Of a stretch of 54,119 nt of DNA, positions 43,562 through 52,486 are shown piece after piece. The translations under genes and the position numbers were made by a program. The notes beneath the pieces were generated by a model. That model did not search any database. It was not told the DNA's origin and worked only from the letters and a program-made list of their open reading frames with translations. The stretch is from an uncultured Alphaproteobacteria bacterium (GTDB lineage Bacteria > Pseudomonadota > Alphaproteobacteria > HIMB59 > GCA-002718135). The stretch lies in NCBI GenBank assembly GCA_902588745.1, contig CACIQI010000010.1:1-54119 (forward strand). Reading direction: 5' to 3'. Numbering within the stretch: the stretch's first letter is position 1; the number at the start of each line of letters is the position of its first letter.

Positions 43562-45034
43562 TTAAAATGGGTTTGGTTGAGATGGATTGGTAGCTAACCA
43601 TGTAGATTTAGTCTGCATGTAACTTTGCATTCCCTCCCATCCATTTTCACGACCGTATCCTGATTGCTTGAAACCTCCAACTGGAGATTGAGTGGAAGCA
43701 TTAAAATAATTATTAATATAAACAGTTCCAGCTTCTATCTTATCTGCTAAACGTATAGCTTTATTAGTATCCATAGTCCAAATACCTGCTGCAAGTCCAT
43801 AAATAGTATCGTTTGCAATTTTAATTACTTCATCTTCATTTTCCCAAGATTGTATTGAGGCGACAGGTCCAAATACTTCATTTTGAGCTAGATCATCTTC
43901 ATTTGGAACATTATCAAAAATAGTTGGCCCAATATAGTACCCTTCAGATTTTTGTTCTTTCCTTCCATCAATTAATAATTTTAAACCTCTTTTTTCAGCG
44001 GCTTCTATCTTAGATAAAATAAAATCATATTGCTCTTTATTTGCTATAGGTCCTATTTGTGTTGCTTTATCATTTGGGTGACCAACTTTAGCTTTTTTGA
44101 CAACTTCTAATAAATTTTGAGTAAATTTATCTTTTATATCTTTATGCACTAATATTCTTGATCCTGAAATACAGCTATGACCTGAAACTGGAAAGATTCC
44201 TGAAACAACTCCATTAACTGATAAAGTTAAATCAGCATCTTTAAATATAATTTGTGGCGATTTACCTCCTAACTCCATAATAATAGGTTTAACATTTTTG
44301 GATGCACTTAAACTAGCTGCACTTCCCCCTTTTGTTCCGCCTGTAAAACTTATCATTCTAACATCTTGGTGTTCAATAAGAGGTGCACCAGTGGTAGGAC
44401 CAAAACCAGTAACAACATTAATTAAACCTTCTGGAAGATCAGCTTCTTCTAAAATTTTCATTAACTCTAATGTAGAGCATGATGCTCTTTCTGAAGGTTT
44501 AATTACAACAGTATTGCCTGCTGCTATTGCCGGTGCTAATTTCCAAATTAATGTTCCAATTGGTGAATTCCAAGGAAGAATAAGTGCAACAACTCCAAAT
44601 GGTTCCCATTTTAAATAATTATGCATATTTGGAACCTCTGAAGGTATCAATCTACCTTCATACTTGTCACACATGCCTGCATAATAATAAAAACTCTCAG
44701 TCTGCCAACTGGTTAGAGAAGGAGTGATATTTTTTGGAAGTTTGCCGTTATCTTTAGTTTCTATTTGCCCAATACGTTCTGCATTTTTAGCAATAATATC
44801 TCCAATTCTTGTTAATGTTCTCCCTCTTTCTGCTGGATGCATTTTACCATAAGGACCATCATAATAAGCCTGTTTAGCAGATGATACCGCGAGATTAATA
44901 TCTTGTTCATTACAATCAGGGATCTTTGCCCATACTTTTCCTATAGACGGATCCTCACTTTCAAAATATTTTTCAGAAGAAGGTTCATGCCATCTATTTC
45001 CTGCATAAAATTTGTAGGTTTGAATTTCAGACAT
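43562..45034 (-). CDS. NAD(P)-dependent aldehyde dehydrogenase
   Basis: A 490-residue ALDH-superfamily enzyme. LPWNSPIGTLIWKLAPAIAAGNTVVIKPSE forms the cofactor-binding region. The catalytic glutamate is in MELGGKSPQ near residue 255 and the catalytic cysteine in GHSCISGSR near 290. EVFGPVASI and GGFKQSGYGRENG close the C terminus. It lies 49 bases downstream of the second GMC oxidoreductase on the same strand, so the pair could run alcohol to aldehyde to acid, as BetA and BetB do. Substrate unknown. Confidence 0.92.
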   Translation of the reverse strand: MSEIQTYKFYAGNRWHEPSSEKYFESEDPSIGKVWAKIPDCNEQDINLAVSSAKQAYYDGPYGKMHPAERGRTLTRIGDIIAKNAERIGQIETKDNGKLPKNITPSLTSWQTESFYYYAGMCDKYEGRLIPSEVPNMHNYLKWEPFGVVALILPWNSPIGTLIWKLAPAIAAGNTVVIKPSERASCSTLELMKILEEADLPEGLINVVTGFGPTTGAPLIEHQDVRMISFTGGTKGGSAASLSASKNVKPIIMELGGKSPQIIFKDADLTLSVNGVVSGIFPVSGHSCISGSRILVHKDIKDKFTQNLLEVVKKAKVGHPNDKATQIGPIANKEQYDFILSKIEAAEKRGLKLLIDGRKEQKSEGYYIGPTIFDNVPNEDDLAQNEVFGPVASIQSWENEDEVIKIANDTIYGLAAGIWTMDTNKAIRLADKIEAGTVYINNYFNASTQSPVGGFKQSGYGRENGWEGMQSYMQTKSTWLATNPSQPNPF

Positions 45035-45083
45035 AATTTATTTAAACTTAAATATTTTCATTGGTCAACTTATTTGTGGTAAA

Positions 45084-46721
45084 TTAATTTTTTAATATCA
45101 TATCTGATGCTTTTTCTGCTAACATAATTACAGATGCATTTATATTTCCACTTATCATATCTGGGAAAGAAGAAGCATCTACTACTCTCAGATTGTCTAT
45201 TCCTCTAACTTTAAGCTGATTATCAAGTACAGCCATTTTATTATTACTTGAACCCATTGCACAAGTAGATGCAGGATGATGACCTGTTTGTACATGATTT
45301 CGAACTGATTCTTTTAAATCTTGGTCACTTTTGATTTTTTTTCCTGGAAGTAATTCTTCCGAAACAATTTTGGCTAAACTGGGTTTTGACAATACTTCTC
45401 TTGTATGCTTCATCCCTTCTATCATATCTTCCATATCAGATGGATCGATGAACCAATTAGGATTTATATTAAGTTCATCATTAGGATTTGAGCTTTTAAG
45501 TTTTACACTTCCTGTGCTCTTTGGTCTTAGTAAATTAATTTGAAAGTGTAATCCTGGAAAAGCTTTTTTACCTCTAGAAAAAAATAATGAACCAAAATTT
45601 AATAAATTGTCTAAACTCATAGACCAATTATCTTTTTCTTCTTTGAAACACATAGGTGTCATGAATACTTGAATTTCAGGCATATCTTTTTCTCTTATTG
45701 CATGAAATAGATTTGTTGACCAAAAAGGAGCTGCGGCTAATCCCTTTTTTAATAAAATATATTTTAATCCCACAAGAATAGCTCTATCGATCCTTTGATA
45801 TTTAGAGAAACTTAAATTGTTATTTTGAAAAGCCCAATTCATTGGCATAACAGGATGATCGTGAAGGTTTTCACCTACTCCGGGTAATTTAATTATTAAT
45901 TCTATATTTTTTTCTTTTAAATGTTCTTCTGGGCCAATTCCTGACAACATTAGACATTTGGGACTACCGAATGCTCCTAAAGATAATATTACCTCTGATG
46001 ATGCATAAACTTCACCATTTGACAAAAGTAATCCTTTAGCTTTATTTTTCTCAATTAAAATTTTTATGACAGATGTATTTTTATAAATTGTTAAGTTGTT
46101 AGGTTTAAATTTCAAATAAGCTTCTGCAGATGATTGTCTTTTTCCATTCCATACTTTAACATCATATCGGCCTACTCCATTTAGATTGCCATTATAAAAA
46201 TCATTATTAATTTCTGCCCCAGCCTCAACACATGCATCAATAAATGCTTTATCGATAGAATTGAAATTTCCAGCTGGTGTAAGTTTTAAAGGACCTGAAT
46301 GTGAGTGATATTCATTTTTTTCTCTATGAAAAGCTGAGGCAGATCTTTTGAAGTATGGTAATACATCATTATATGACCAACCCTCTAAGCCCTTTTGTCT
46401 CCACCTATTGAAATCACCTGGAGCACCTCTCATGTAAATCATACCATTTAAAAGAGATGATCCTCCTAGTCCTTTACCTCTAGGGTACAAAATTTTTCTA
46501 TTATTTAAAGAAGACTGAGGTATTGACTCAAAACCCCAATCAAATTTAGGGTTTCCAAAAATGTATCCGTTACCACCAGGCATTTGAGTGAATAAACTTT
46601 TTCCTGCCCCCCCTGCTTCTATTAGTAATACCTTTATATCTTTATTTTCAGATAATCTTGAGGCTAAAGTACAGCCAGCAGAACCTCCACCTGCAATTAT
46701 ATAGTCAAATGTTTTTTTCAT
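45084..46721 (-). CDS. GMC-family oxidoreductase (choline dehydrogenase-like), second copy
   Basis: A 545-residue FAD enzyme. FAD motif AGGGSAGCTLASRLSE at residues 9-24; GMC signatures PRGKGLGGSSLLNGMIYMRG near 78-97 and GAFGSPKCLMLSGIGPEEH near 250. The catalytic block is TGHHPASTCAMGSS, then VVDASSFPDMISGNINASVIMLAEKA. It differs clearly in sequence from the GMC protein at 27623, so they are separate paralogs, not a recent duplication. Followed by an aldehyde dehydrogenase. Divergent from the MaoC-type gene. Confidence 0.9.
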   Translation of the reverse strand: MKKTFDYIIAGGGSAGCTLASRLSENKDIKVLLIEAGGAGKSLFTQMPGGNGYIFGNPKFDWGFESIPQSSLNNRKILYPRGKGLGGSSLLNGMIYMRGAPGDFNRWRQKGLEGWSYNDVLPYFKRSASAFHREKNEYHSHSGPLKLTPAGNFNSIDKAFIDACVEAGAEINNDFYNGNLNGVGRYDVKVWNGKRQSSAEAYLKFKPNNLTIYKNTSVIKILIEKNKAKGLLLSNGEVYASSEVILSLGAFGSPKCLMLSGIGPEEHLKEKNIELIIKLPGVGENLHDHPVMPMNWAFQNNNLSFSKYQRIDRAILVGLKYILLKKGLAAAPFWSTNLFHAIREKDMPEIQVFMTPMCFKEEKDNWSMSLDNLLNFGSLFFSRGKKAFPGLHFQINLLRPKSTGSVKLKSSNPNDELNINPNWFIDPSDMEDMIEGMKHTREVLSKPSLAKIVSEELLPGKKIKSDQDLKESVRNHVQTGHHPASTCAMGSSNNKMAVLDNQLKVRGIDNLRVVDASSFPDMISGNINASVIMLAEKASDMILKN

Positions 46722-46780
46722 TTTTAAAAATATAAATTATACTAATTATTAATTTATAAGTAAACTCGAGTATATTAAAT

Positions 46781-47599
46781 ATGAATAATTACAAAGATTG
46801 GATTGGAAAGAAAATTTCAAGAAGTGAGATTATTACTCATCGATTAGTTGATCATTTAAAAAAAACAATCGATCAAAACTGTTTATGTGATCAAACTATA
46901 CCTGAGGGAATTTTTTTATGCTTATGCCCAGATGTAGCTTCGATAAATGATCTAGATAAAGATGGAAATACAAAATTAGGAATTTTCTTACCTGAGTTAC
47001 CTTATAAAATAAGAATGTGGGCTGGTGGTAAAATAAAAATATTTCATGAATTTGAAATTGGATCTGAAATTAAAAAAAATTCAACAATTTCAAATATTGA
47101 ATTTAAAGAAGGTAGATCAGGCAATCTATGTTTTGTTGATATTAATCATGAGTATTTAAATAAAAATAAATTAATAATATCAGAAAATCAAACTGCTGTT
47201 TATAGAGAAAAAATAAATAAAAACTCCATTACTCCTAAAATAAAAGATGAACTAAAATTAATTGATAAAGTAGAAATTTTTAGTTCATCAACTTTGCTAT
47301 TTAGATATTCTGCTTTAACTTTTAATGGACATAAGATTCATTATGATAATGATTATACAAAAAATTATGAGGGCCATATGGGATTGTTAGTCCATGCGCC
47401 TCTTCAAGCAACTTATCTTTTAAATCTTGCAAGAAAAAACGAGATTGAATTCAATTCTTTTGAATATAAAGCTACAGCGCCTCTTGTATATAACAATAAT
47501 TTTTTTGTAGAAATTGGAGAAAATCAAAATGATGAAATTATTGGACGAATTCTTAATGAAAAACTAGAAATTACAATGATTGCAAAATATAAAAAATGA
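46781..47599 (+). CDS. MaoC/HTD2-type acyl-CoA hydratase (mesaconyl- or itaconyl-CoA hydratase-like)
   Basis: A 272-residue hotdog hydratase with an N-terminal FAS1-like dehydratase half (about 1-150) and a C-terminal half with LLFRYSALTFNGHKIHYDNDY near residue 180 and LLVHAPLQATYLLNLA near 210, the pattern of mesaconyl-C4-CoA and itaconyl-CoA hydratases. Its stop overlaps the start of the MmgE/PrpD gene by four bases. Known relatives act on C5 dicarboxylic CoA esters. The exact substrate is not decided by the sequence. Confidence 0.8.
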   Translation: MNNYKDWIGKKISRSEIITHRLVDHLKKTIDQNCLCDQTIPEGIFLCLCPDVASINDLDKDGNTKLGIFLPELPYKIRMWAGGKIKIFHEFEIGSEIKKNSTISNIEFKEGRSGNLCFVDINHEYLNKNKLIISENQTAVYREKINKNSITPKIKDELKLIDKVEIFSSSTLLFRYSALTFNGHKIHYDNDYTKNYEGHMGLLVHAPLQATYLLNLARKNEIEFNSFEYKATAPLVYNNNFFVEIGENQNDEIIGRILNEKLEITMIAKYKK

Positions 47600-48921
47600 G
47601 TTTTCATAAAAAATTTTGTAATTGGGCATCACAAAAAAAAATTAATATCAATAAGGTAATTTATAAAAGAGCAGAAAATGCATTCATAGATACCCTAGCT
47701 TGTATATTATCAGGTGTTCAAGAAAAACAATCAAAGGTTGCTTTAAAATATTGTTTAGAAAATAATAATTCAGGAAAAATTATGGTTTTTGGAGGAGGAA
47801 AAAAATTATCTATTTCTGCAGCAAGTTTTTTACATGGAGTTAGATCAGCATCTATAGACTTTGATGATTACGAATACGTTGCAGGATCTCATCCTAGTGC
47901 GCCAATTTTTTCAGCTCTTATATCTATTGCTCAAATGAAAAACATCTCAATTGAGGAAATATATCAGGGGTGGTTAGTAGGATATGAATTAATAATAAAA
48001 TTAGGACAAGCACTTAGCTATGATCATTATTATAAAGGATGGCATTCAGCAAATACAATAGGCGTGATTGGAACTGCTGCAGCAGTATCTAAAGTGTTAA
48101 AATTAAATGCAGATCAAATGGCAAATGCAATTTCTATTGCAACAAGTTTTTCTTCTGGATTAAAACAGCAATTCGGCACAGATATAAAAGCTTTTCATAT
48201 AGGGTTTGCTTCTCAAGCAGGGGTACAGTCAGCCTTACTTGCAAAAAATGGTGGGACAGCTAATCAAGATATTTGGAATATTGAGAGAGGATTTATTGAA
48301 TTATATGGTAGTAAATTTTCTAAAAAATTAAATAATAATTTTAAAAGATCAGATTTAGGAAATGCAATAATTAAATTTCCAAATTTCATTAAGTTTTGGC
48401 CAGTTTGTAGTTATTCACAAAGAGTAATACAAGGAGGATTAATTTTAAATAAAAAAATTTTTATAAAAAAAAATATTAAATCTATTACAATTGAGTTTCC
48501 AGAGCCTTGGTTCAGAGTATCAAAGTTTCATATACCTAAAAATTCTACTGAAGCTAGATTTTCATTGAGTTATTGTTTAGCAATTGCTCTCATTAATGGT
48601 AAATTTAATTTAAGTAGTTTAAATATTTCCAAAAATAAAAAAAGTTTAAAAATGATTAAAAAAATTAAACTACTTACGTACAAAGTGCCAAATAATTTTA
48701 AAGACTACGATCCTAAGTATCCTGATATAATTAAAGTAATAATGAATGATGGAAGTATATTGATTGAAAAAATATCACAAATTAAAGGAGGGAAAAATAA
48801 CCCCTTAAAAGATGAAGATATTGATAATAAATTTTTAATGTGTGGAGGTAAAAAAAATATTTTACATAAAATAAGAAATCAAAAATATAAAAAGAAAAAT
48901 TTAAAAGAAATAATTTTTTAA
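47596..48921 (+). CDS. MmgE/PrpD-family protein
   Basis: A 441-residue member of the family that includes 2-methylcitrate dehydratase and cis-aconitate decarboxylase. Blocks FIDTLACILSGV near residue 38, GVRSASIDFDDYEYVAGSHPSAPIFSA-type sequence near 78 (with the acidic residues and histidine of the active site), and HSANTIGVIGTAAAVSKVL near 150 are intact. The last 30 residues are very lysine-rich. It overlaps the preceding hydratase gene by four bases, so the two act together; dehydration or decarboxylation of a branched or C5-C6 acid is plausible. Confidence 0.85.
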   Translation: MSFHKKFCNWASQKKININKVIYKRAENAFIDTLACILSGVQEKQSKVALKYCLENNNSGKIMVFGGGKKLSISAASFLHGVRSASIDFDDYEYVAGSHPSAPIFSALISIAQMKNISIEEIYQGWLVGYELIIKLGQALSYDHYYKGWHSANTIGVIGTAAAVSKVLKLNADQMANAISIATSFSSGLKQQFGTDIKAFHIGFASQAGVQSALLAKNGGTANQDIWNIERGFIELYGSKFSKKLNNNFKRSDLGNAIIKFPNFIKFWPVCSYSQRVIQGGLILNKKIFIKKNIKSITIEFPEPWFRVSKFHIPKNSTEARFSLSYCLAIALINGKFNLSSLNISKNKKSLKMIKKIKLLTYKVPNNFKDYDPKYPDIIKVIMNDGSILIEKISQIKGGKNNPLKDEDIDNKFLMCGGKKNILHKIRNQKYKKKNLKEIIF

Positions 48922-48922
48922 A

Positions 48923-49783
48923 TTAGCTATTTTTTCTTTCTCTATAAGCTATAAAAATTCCTGTACTAATTATTATTGCTCCTCCTAGATAAATACTTAA
49001 AGTTGGTACTTCTGAATAAATTAAATAACCCATTGCTCCAACAAAAATAAAAGACGAGTATTCGAATGGAGAAGTAATTGCAACATCAGCATATTTAGCA
49101 GCCTGTGACATGAACAAGTGCCCAAGTGAACCCATTACACCTAAACTCATAGCTAAAATTAATTGTACCGTATTAGGCATAATAAAATTATCAGGGAAAA
49201 ATATAATTGACGTAATTAATAATGCAAAAGAGTAATAAAAAACAATTGCAACACTAGAGTCAGTACTCATTACTGATCTAGTTGATAAATAAACAGAAGC
49301 CATAAAAGCTGCAGATATTAAAGGATAGAGTGTTTCTAATTTGAACAAGTCAGTACCGGGCTTAACAATAATTAATACACCGATAAAACCAATCAATATT
49401 GCTGTAGTTCTAAAAATCCCAATTCTCTCACCAAGTATTGGTACAGCAAGAAAAGCAGCAATAATGGGAGCAGAATGTGCAATAGCAATATTTTCAGATA
49501 ACATTAAATGATTAATTCCGTAAATATAGAATACAACACAAGCGGAAGCAGAAAGAGCTCGGATAGCATGTCCAACTGGTTTTTTAGTTTTTAACTTATC
49601 AAATCCAAAATACATTGCTAAAAAAGTTGCAATGATACTTCCACTAAGTGCTCTAAAGAATATTGATTCCCATACAGGAAAATGAAAACTTAAATATTTA
49701 TATGTGATATCATTTATACTTAGACAAAACATGGACAATAACATGAAAGAAATTCCCAAGAGATTATTATTTTTCGATTTCAT
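48923..49783 (-). CDS. EamA/DMT-family transporter
   Basis: A 286-residue inner-membrane protein with ten hydrophobic segments in two EamA repeats. ESIFFRALSGSIIATFLAM and AHSAPIIAAFLAVPILGERIG in the first repeat, and SPFEYSSFIFVGAMGYLIYSEVP in the second, are typical of S-adenosylmethionine-uptake-like and metabolite DMT exporters. It ends one base from the convergent MmgE/PrpD gene and is divergent from the dioxygenase gene. Substrate unknown. Confidence 0.88.
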   Translation of the reverse strand: MKSKNNNLLGISFMLLSMFCLSINDITYKYLSFHFPVWESIFFRALSGSIIATFLAMYFGFDKLKTKKPVGHAIRALSASACVVFYIYGINHLMLSENIAIAHSAPIIAAFLAVPILGERIGIFRTTAILIGFIGVLIIVKPGTDLFKLETLYPLISAAFMASVYLSTRSVMSTDSSVAIVFYYSFALLITSIIFFPDNFIMPNTVQLILAMSLGVMGSLGHLFMSQAAKYADVAITSPFEYSSFIFVGAMGYLIYSEVPTLSIYLGGAIIISTGIFIAYRERKNS

Positions 49784-49833
49784 TAATTTGTTAAATATAC
49801 TAAGATAATTTATTCAGATATAAATTTTTCAAA

Positions 49834-50973
49834 ATGAGCAGTAAATATCATGTAAAAAAATTAGAAAAAAAGAATGACCATTTAAGTATTTTGTGGAAAG
49901 ATAATTTTGAAAGTAAATTCCATTTTATGTGGTTAAGAGATAATTGTCCAACAGCAATACATCCTACAGCAAATATGCGAGTCTTTAATATTTTAACTGT
50001 TAGTAAAAATATATTTCCTAAAAATTATAAAATTGAAAAAAATAAACTCAATATTGATTGGAGTGAAGGTGATCATAGTAGCAAATTCAATTTAAAATGG
50101 TTAAGAGATCATTGTTATACTGAAATAAATAATCAAAAATATAAATCACCTTATGTTTTTTGGGATGGTAAATTAAAAAAAAATTTAAAGAAAATTATTG
50201 TTGATCATAATAGTGTAATAAAAAATGATAAACATTTAAGTAAATGGTTAAATTTACTTCATACTTATGGTTTTGCATTGATCAAAAATGCACCAACTAA
50301 CAAAAAATCAGCATTCAGAATATTAAATAGAATAAGCCATCATAGAGAAACTTTTTTTGGTACACCATTTGAAGTAATTAACATTCCAAAGCCAAATAAC
50401 ACTGCTTATACGGCAGATGCGTTAAGAAATCATACCGACTTACCTTATTTTGAATATGCTCCTGGTTATCAGTTTCTTCATTGTTTAGTGAATGAAGCTA
50501 ATGGCGGATTATCATCTGTTGTAGATGGTTTCGCAGTTGCAAATTATTTAAAAAAAAATGAAAAAGATGTTTTTAAAATTTTAACTAAAACACACATTAA
50601 ATTCAAAGATACTGATTATACTCAAAAAGCTGTCAGAATTCTTCATTCACCAATAATAACACTTACAAAGGATAATGATTTCAATGATATTAGATTCAGT
50701 ATGGCTGCAATGGGAGCTATTGATGTTGATCCAAAAAAAATGAAAAAATTTTATGATGCCTACCATTATTTTGCATCATTGCTTCAAAACAAAAAATTTA
50801 AAATTGATTTTAGATTAGAGGCAGGTGATATATTTTGTTTTAACAATAGAAGAGTATTACATGGGAGGACTGAATTTGATCCAAACTCTGGAAATAGACA
50901 TCTTCAGGGATATTATATTGAAAGAGATGAAATAATAGGAAGATTAAATTATTTTAATAATATTAAAGTTTAG
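49834..50973 (+). CDS. Gamma-butyrobetaine dioxygenase-like Fe(II)/2-oxoglutarate oxygenase
   Basis: A 379-residue protein with the two-domain layout of gamma-butyrobetaine hydroxylase: an N-terminal DUF971-like part with repeated MWLRDN and KWLRDHC motifs (about 1-110), and a TauD-type catalytic domain. Iron ligands are H and D in RNHTDLPYFEY near residue 192 and H in RVLHGRTEF near 345; the arginine in GNRHLQGYY binds 2-oxoglutarate. The N-terminal zinc-site cysteines of the mammalian enzyme are mostly missing (NCPTAIHP). Likely product is L-carnitine, feeding the genes at 22.5-24.9 kb. Confidence 0.8.
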   Translation: MSSKYHVKKLEKKNDHLSILWKDNFESKFHFMWLRDNCPTAIHPTANMRVFNILTVSKNIFPKNYKIEKNKLNIDWSEGDHSSKFNLKWLRDHCYTEINNQKYKSPYVFWDGKLKKNLKKIIVDHNSVIKNDKHLSKWLNLLHTYGFALIKNAPTNKKSAFRILNRISHHRETFFGTPFEVINIPKPNNTAYTADALRNHTDLPYFEYAPGYQFLHCLVNEANGGLSSVVDGFAVANYLKKNEKDVFKILTKTHIKFKDTDYTQKAVRILHSPIITLTKDNDFNDIRFSMAAMGAIDVDPKKMKKFYDAYHYFASLLQNKKFKIDFRLEAGDIFCFNNRRVLHGRTEFDPNSGNRHLQGYYIERDEIIGRLNYFNNIKV

Positions 50974-50974
50974 A

Positions 50975-52405
50975 TCATTCCCATCCACAGATAGTTTTAA
51001 TTTCTAAATATTCTTCTAGACCCCAATCACCTCCCTCTCTTCCATTACCAGATTGTCTATAACCGCCAAAGGGAGTTCCTGGATCAGCGCTATTTCCATT
51101 TATATAAACGCCTCCTGATCTAAATTTTCTTGCAACTCTTTTCGCTTTTTCTTTATCTTGAGTTTGAACGTAATTTCCTAGACCATAGGATGTATCATTA
51201 ACAATTGATATAGCTTCATCTTCATCTTCAAATGGAATTATAGAGAGTACTGGTCCAAAAATCTCTTCTTTTGCAATTCTCATATCGTTAGTGACATCAG
51301 TAAAAATTGTTGGCTTAACAAAATAACCCTTTTCTAGACCATTTGGTTTTTCAGGACCTCCAGCCACGAGTGTAGCGCCCTCATTTATACCACTATTAAT
51401 TAGATCAATAATTTTATCATATTGTGTTTTAGAAATAACTGGACCGATATGATTTCCATTCTTAGAAGCAATGTCAACTTTTATTTTATTTGCTTCATCA
51501 GCAGCCTCTTCTATTGCTCTTTTATAGATTGATTTTTCAACTAGCATTCTTGTCGGTGCATCACAAGATTGACCAGAATTACTCATTATGTTCCTAACAC
51601 CTTCTCTTACAGCATCGGAATGTGAATCACTAAAAACAATATTACCCCCTTTACCTCCTAGTTCTAGACAAACTCTTTTAATTGTATCAGCTGCGTTTTT
51701 AGAAATAAGCTTTCCTGCTCTTGTTGATCCAGTAAATGAAATCATATCGATATCACTATGTGAAGATAAATCTGTCCCTACTCCAACACCATCTCCATTA
51801 ATTAAATTAAATACTCCTGGTGGAAAACCAGCGTCATGTATCATTTCAGCAAAAAGCATACCAGATAAAGGTGCAATTTCAGATGGTTTCAAAATCATTG
51901 TACAGCCAACTGCTAGTGCTGGAATAACTTTTAGAGTTATTTGATTAATAGGCCAATTCCAAGGAGTAATTAAACCACAAACTCCAATAGGTTCATACAA
52001 AATATAGTTATTTGAAGTATTACTAAACTTTCTCTCAAACTGAAATGAATTTAATCTTTTTATAAAATCATTGATATGATCAGCTCCCGAAGACGTTTGA
52101 GCTGATGAAGACCAATCTAGTGGCGCCCCCATTTCTAAAGACATAACTTCTGTAATTTCTTTCCATCTAGATTTATAAATTTGTAAAAATTTTTCTAAAA
52201 GTATAATTTTATCTTTTCTATCAATTTTACTCCAACTAATGAAAGAATCTAATGAACATTTTACTGCTTTGTCAACATCATCTTTACAGCCTAATGAAAT
52301 AACTGCAAATTTCTCTTCGTTAGAGGGATTAATAACATCAAAATCATTTTTTCTTTCAGGCTCGATCCAATTACCATTTATGTAGAATTTTCTTTTATCT
52401 AGCAT
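50975..52405 (-). CDS. NAD(P)-dependent aldehyde dehydrogenase
   Basis: A 476-residue ALDH. PWNWPINQITLKVIPALAVGCTMILKPSE is the cofactor region, the catalytic glutamate is in LELGGKGGN near residue 247, and the catalytic cysteine is in GQSCDAPTRML near 281. EEIFGPVLSI and GGYRQSGNGREGG are canonical. Ends one base from the butyrobetaine-dioxygenase-like gene (convergent). Trimethylaminobutyraldehyde oxidation, which makes gamma-butyrobetaine, would fit that neighbour, but the sequence alone shows only a generic ALDH. Confidence 0.92.
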   Translation of the reverse strand: MLDKRKFYINGNWIEPERKNDFDVINPSNEEKFAVISLGCKDDVDKAVKCSLDSFISWSKIDRKDKIILLEKFLQIYKSRWKEITEVMSLEMGAPLDWSSSAQTSSGADHINDFIKRLNSFQFERKFSNTSNNYILYEPIGVCGLITPWNWPINQITLKVIPALAVGCTMILKPSEIAPLSGMLFAEMIHDAGFPPGVFNLINGDGVGVGTDLSSHSDIDMISFTGSTRAGKLISKNAADTIKRVCLELGGKGGNIVFSDSHSDAVREGVRNIMSNSGQSCDAPTRMLVEKSIYKRAIEEAADEANKIKVDIASKNGNHIGPVISKTQYDKIIDLINSGINEGATLVAGGPEKPNGLEKGYFVKPTIFTDVTNDMRIAKEEIFGPVLSIIPFEDEDEAISIVNDTSYGLGNYVQTQDKEKAKRVARKFRSGGVYINGNSADPGTPFGGYRQSGNGREGGDWGLEEYLEIKTICGWE

Positions 52406-52486
52406 ATCTAAAACTTATATAATAATTTTATTATACATTTATTTTTTTTCAAAATAGAATAAAGTAAATATACAATAAGGTAAAAA

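Noticed and set aside
44298-44618. Antisense open frame within the aldehyde dehydrogenase, and a similar one at 51588-51944 in the second one
   Set aside because: Both are mirror images of the conserved ALDH cofactor region; the parallel appearance in two paralogs is explained by the shared coding sequence.
27623-46721. The two GMC oxidoreductases as a recent duplication
   Set aside because: They share only family signatures; length, N-terminal regions and most of the body differ.
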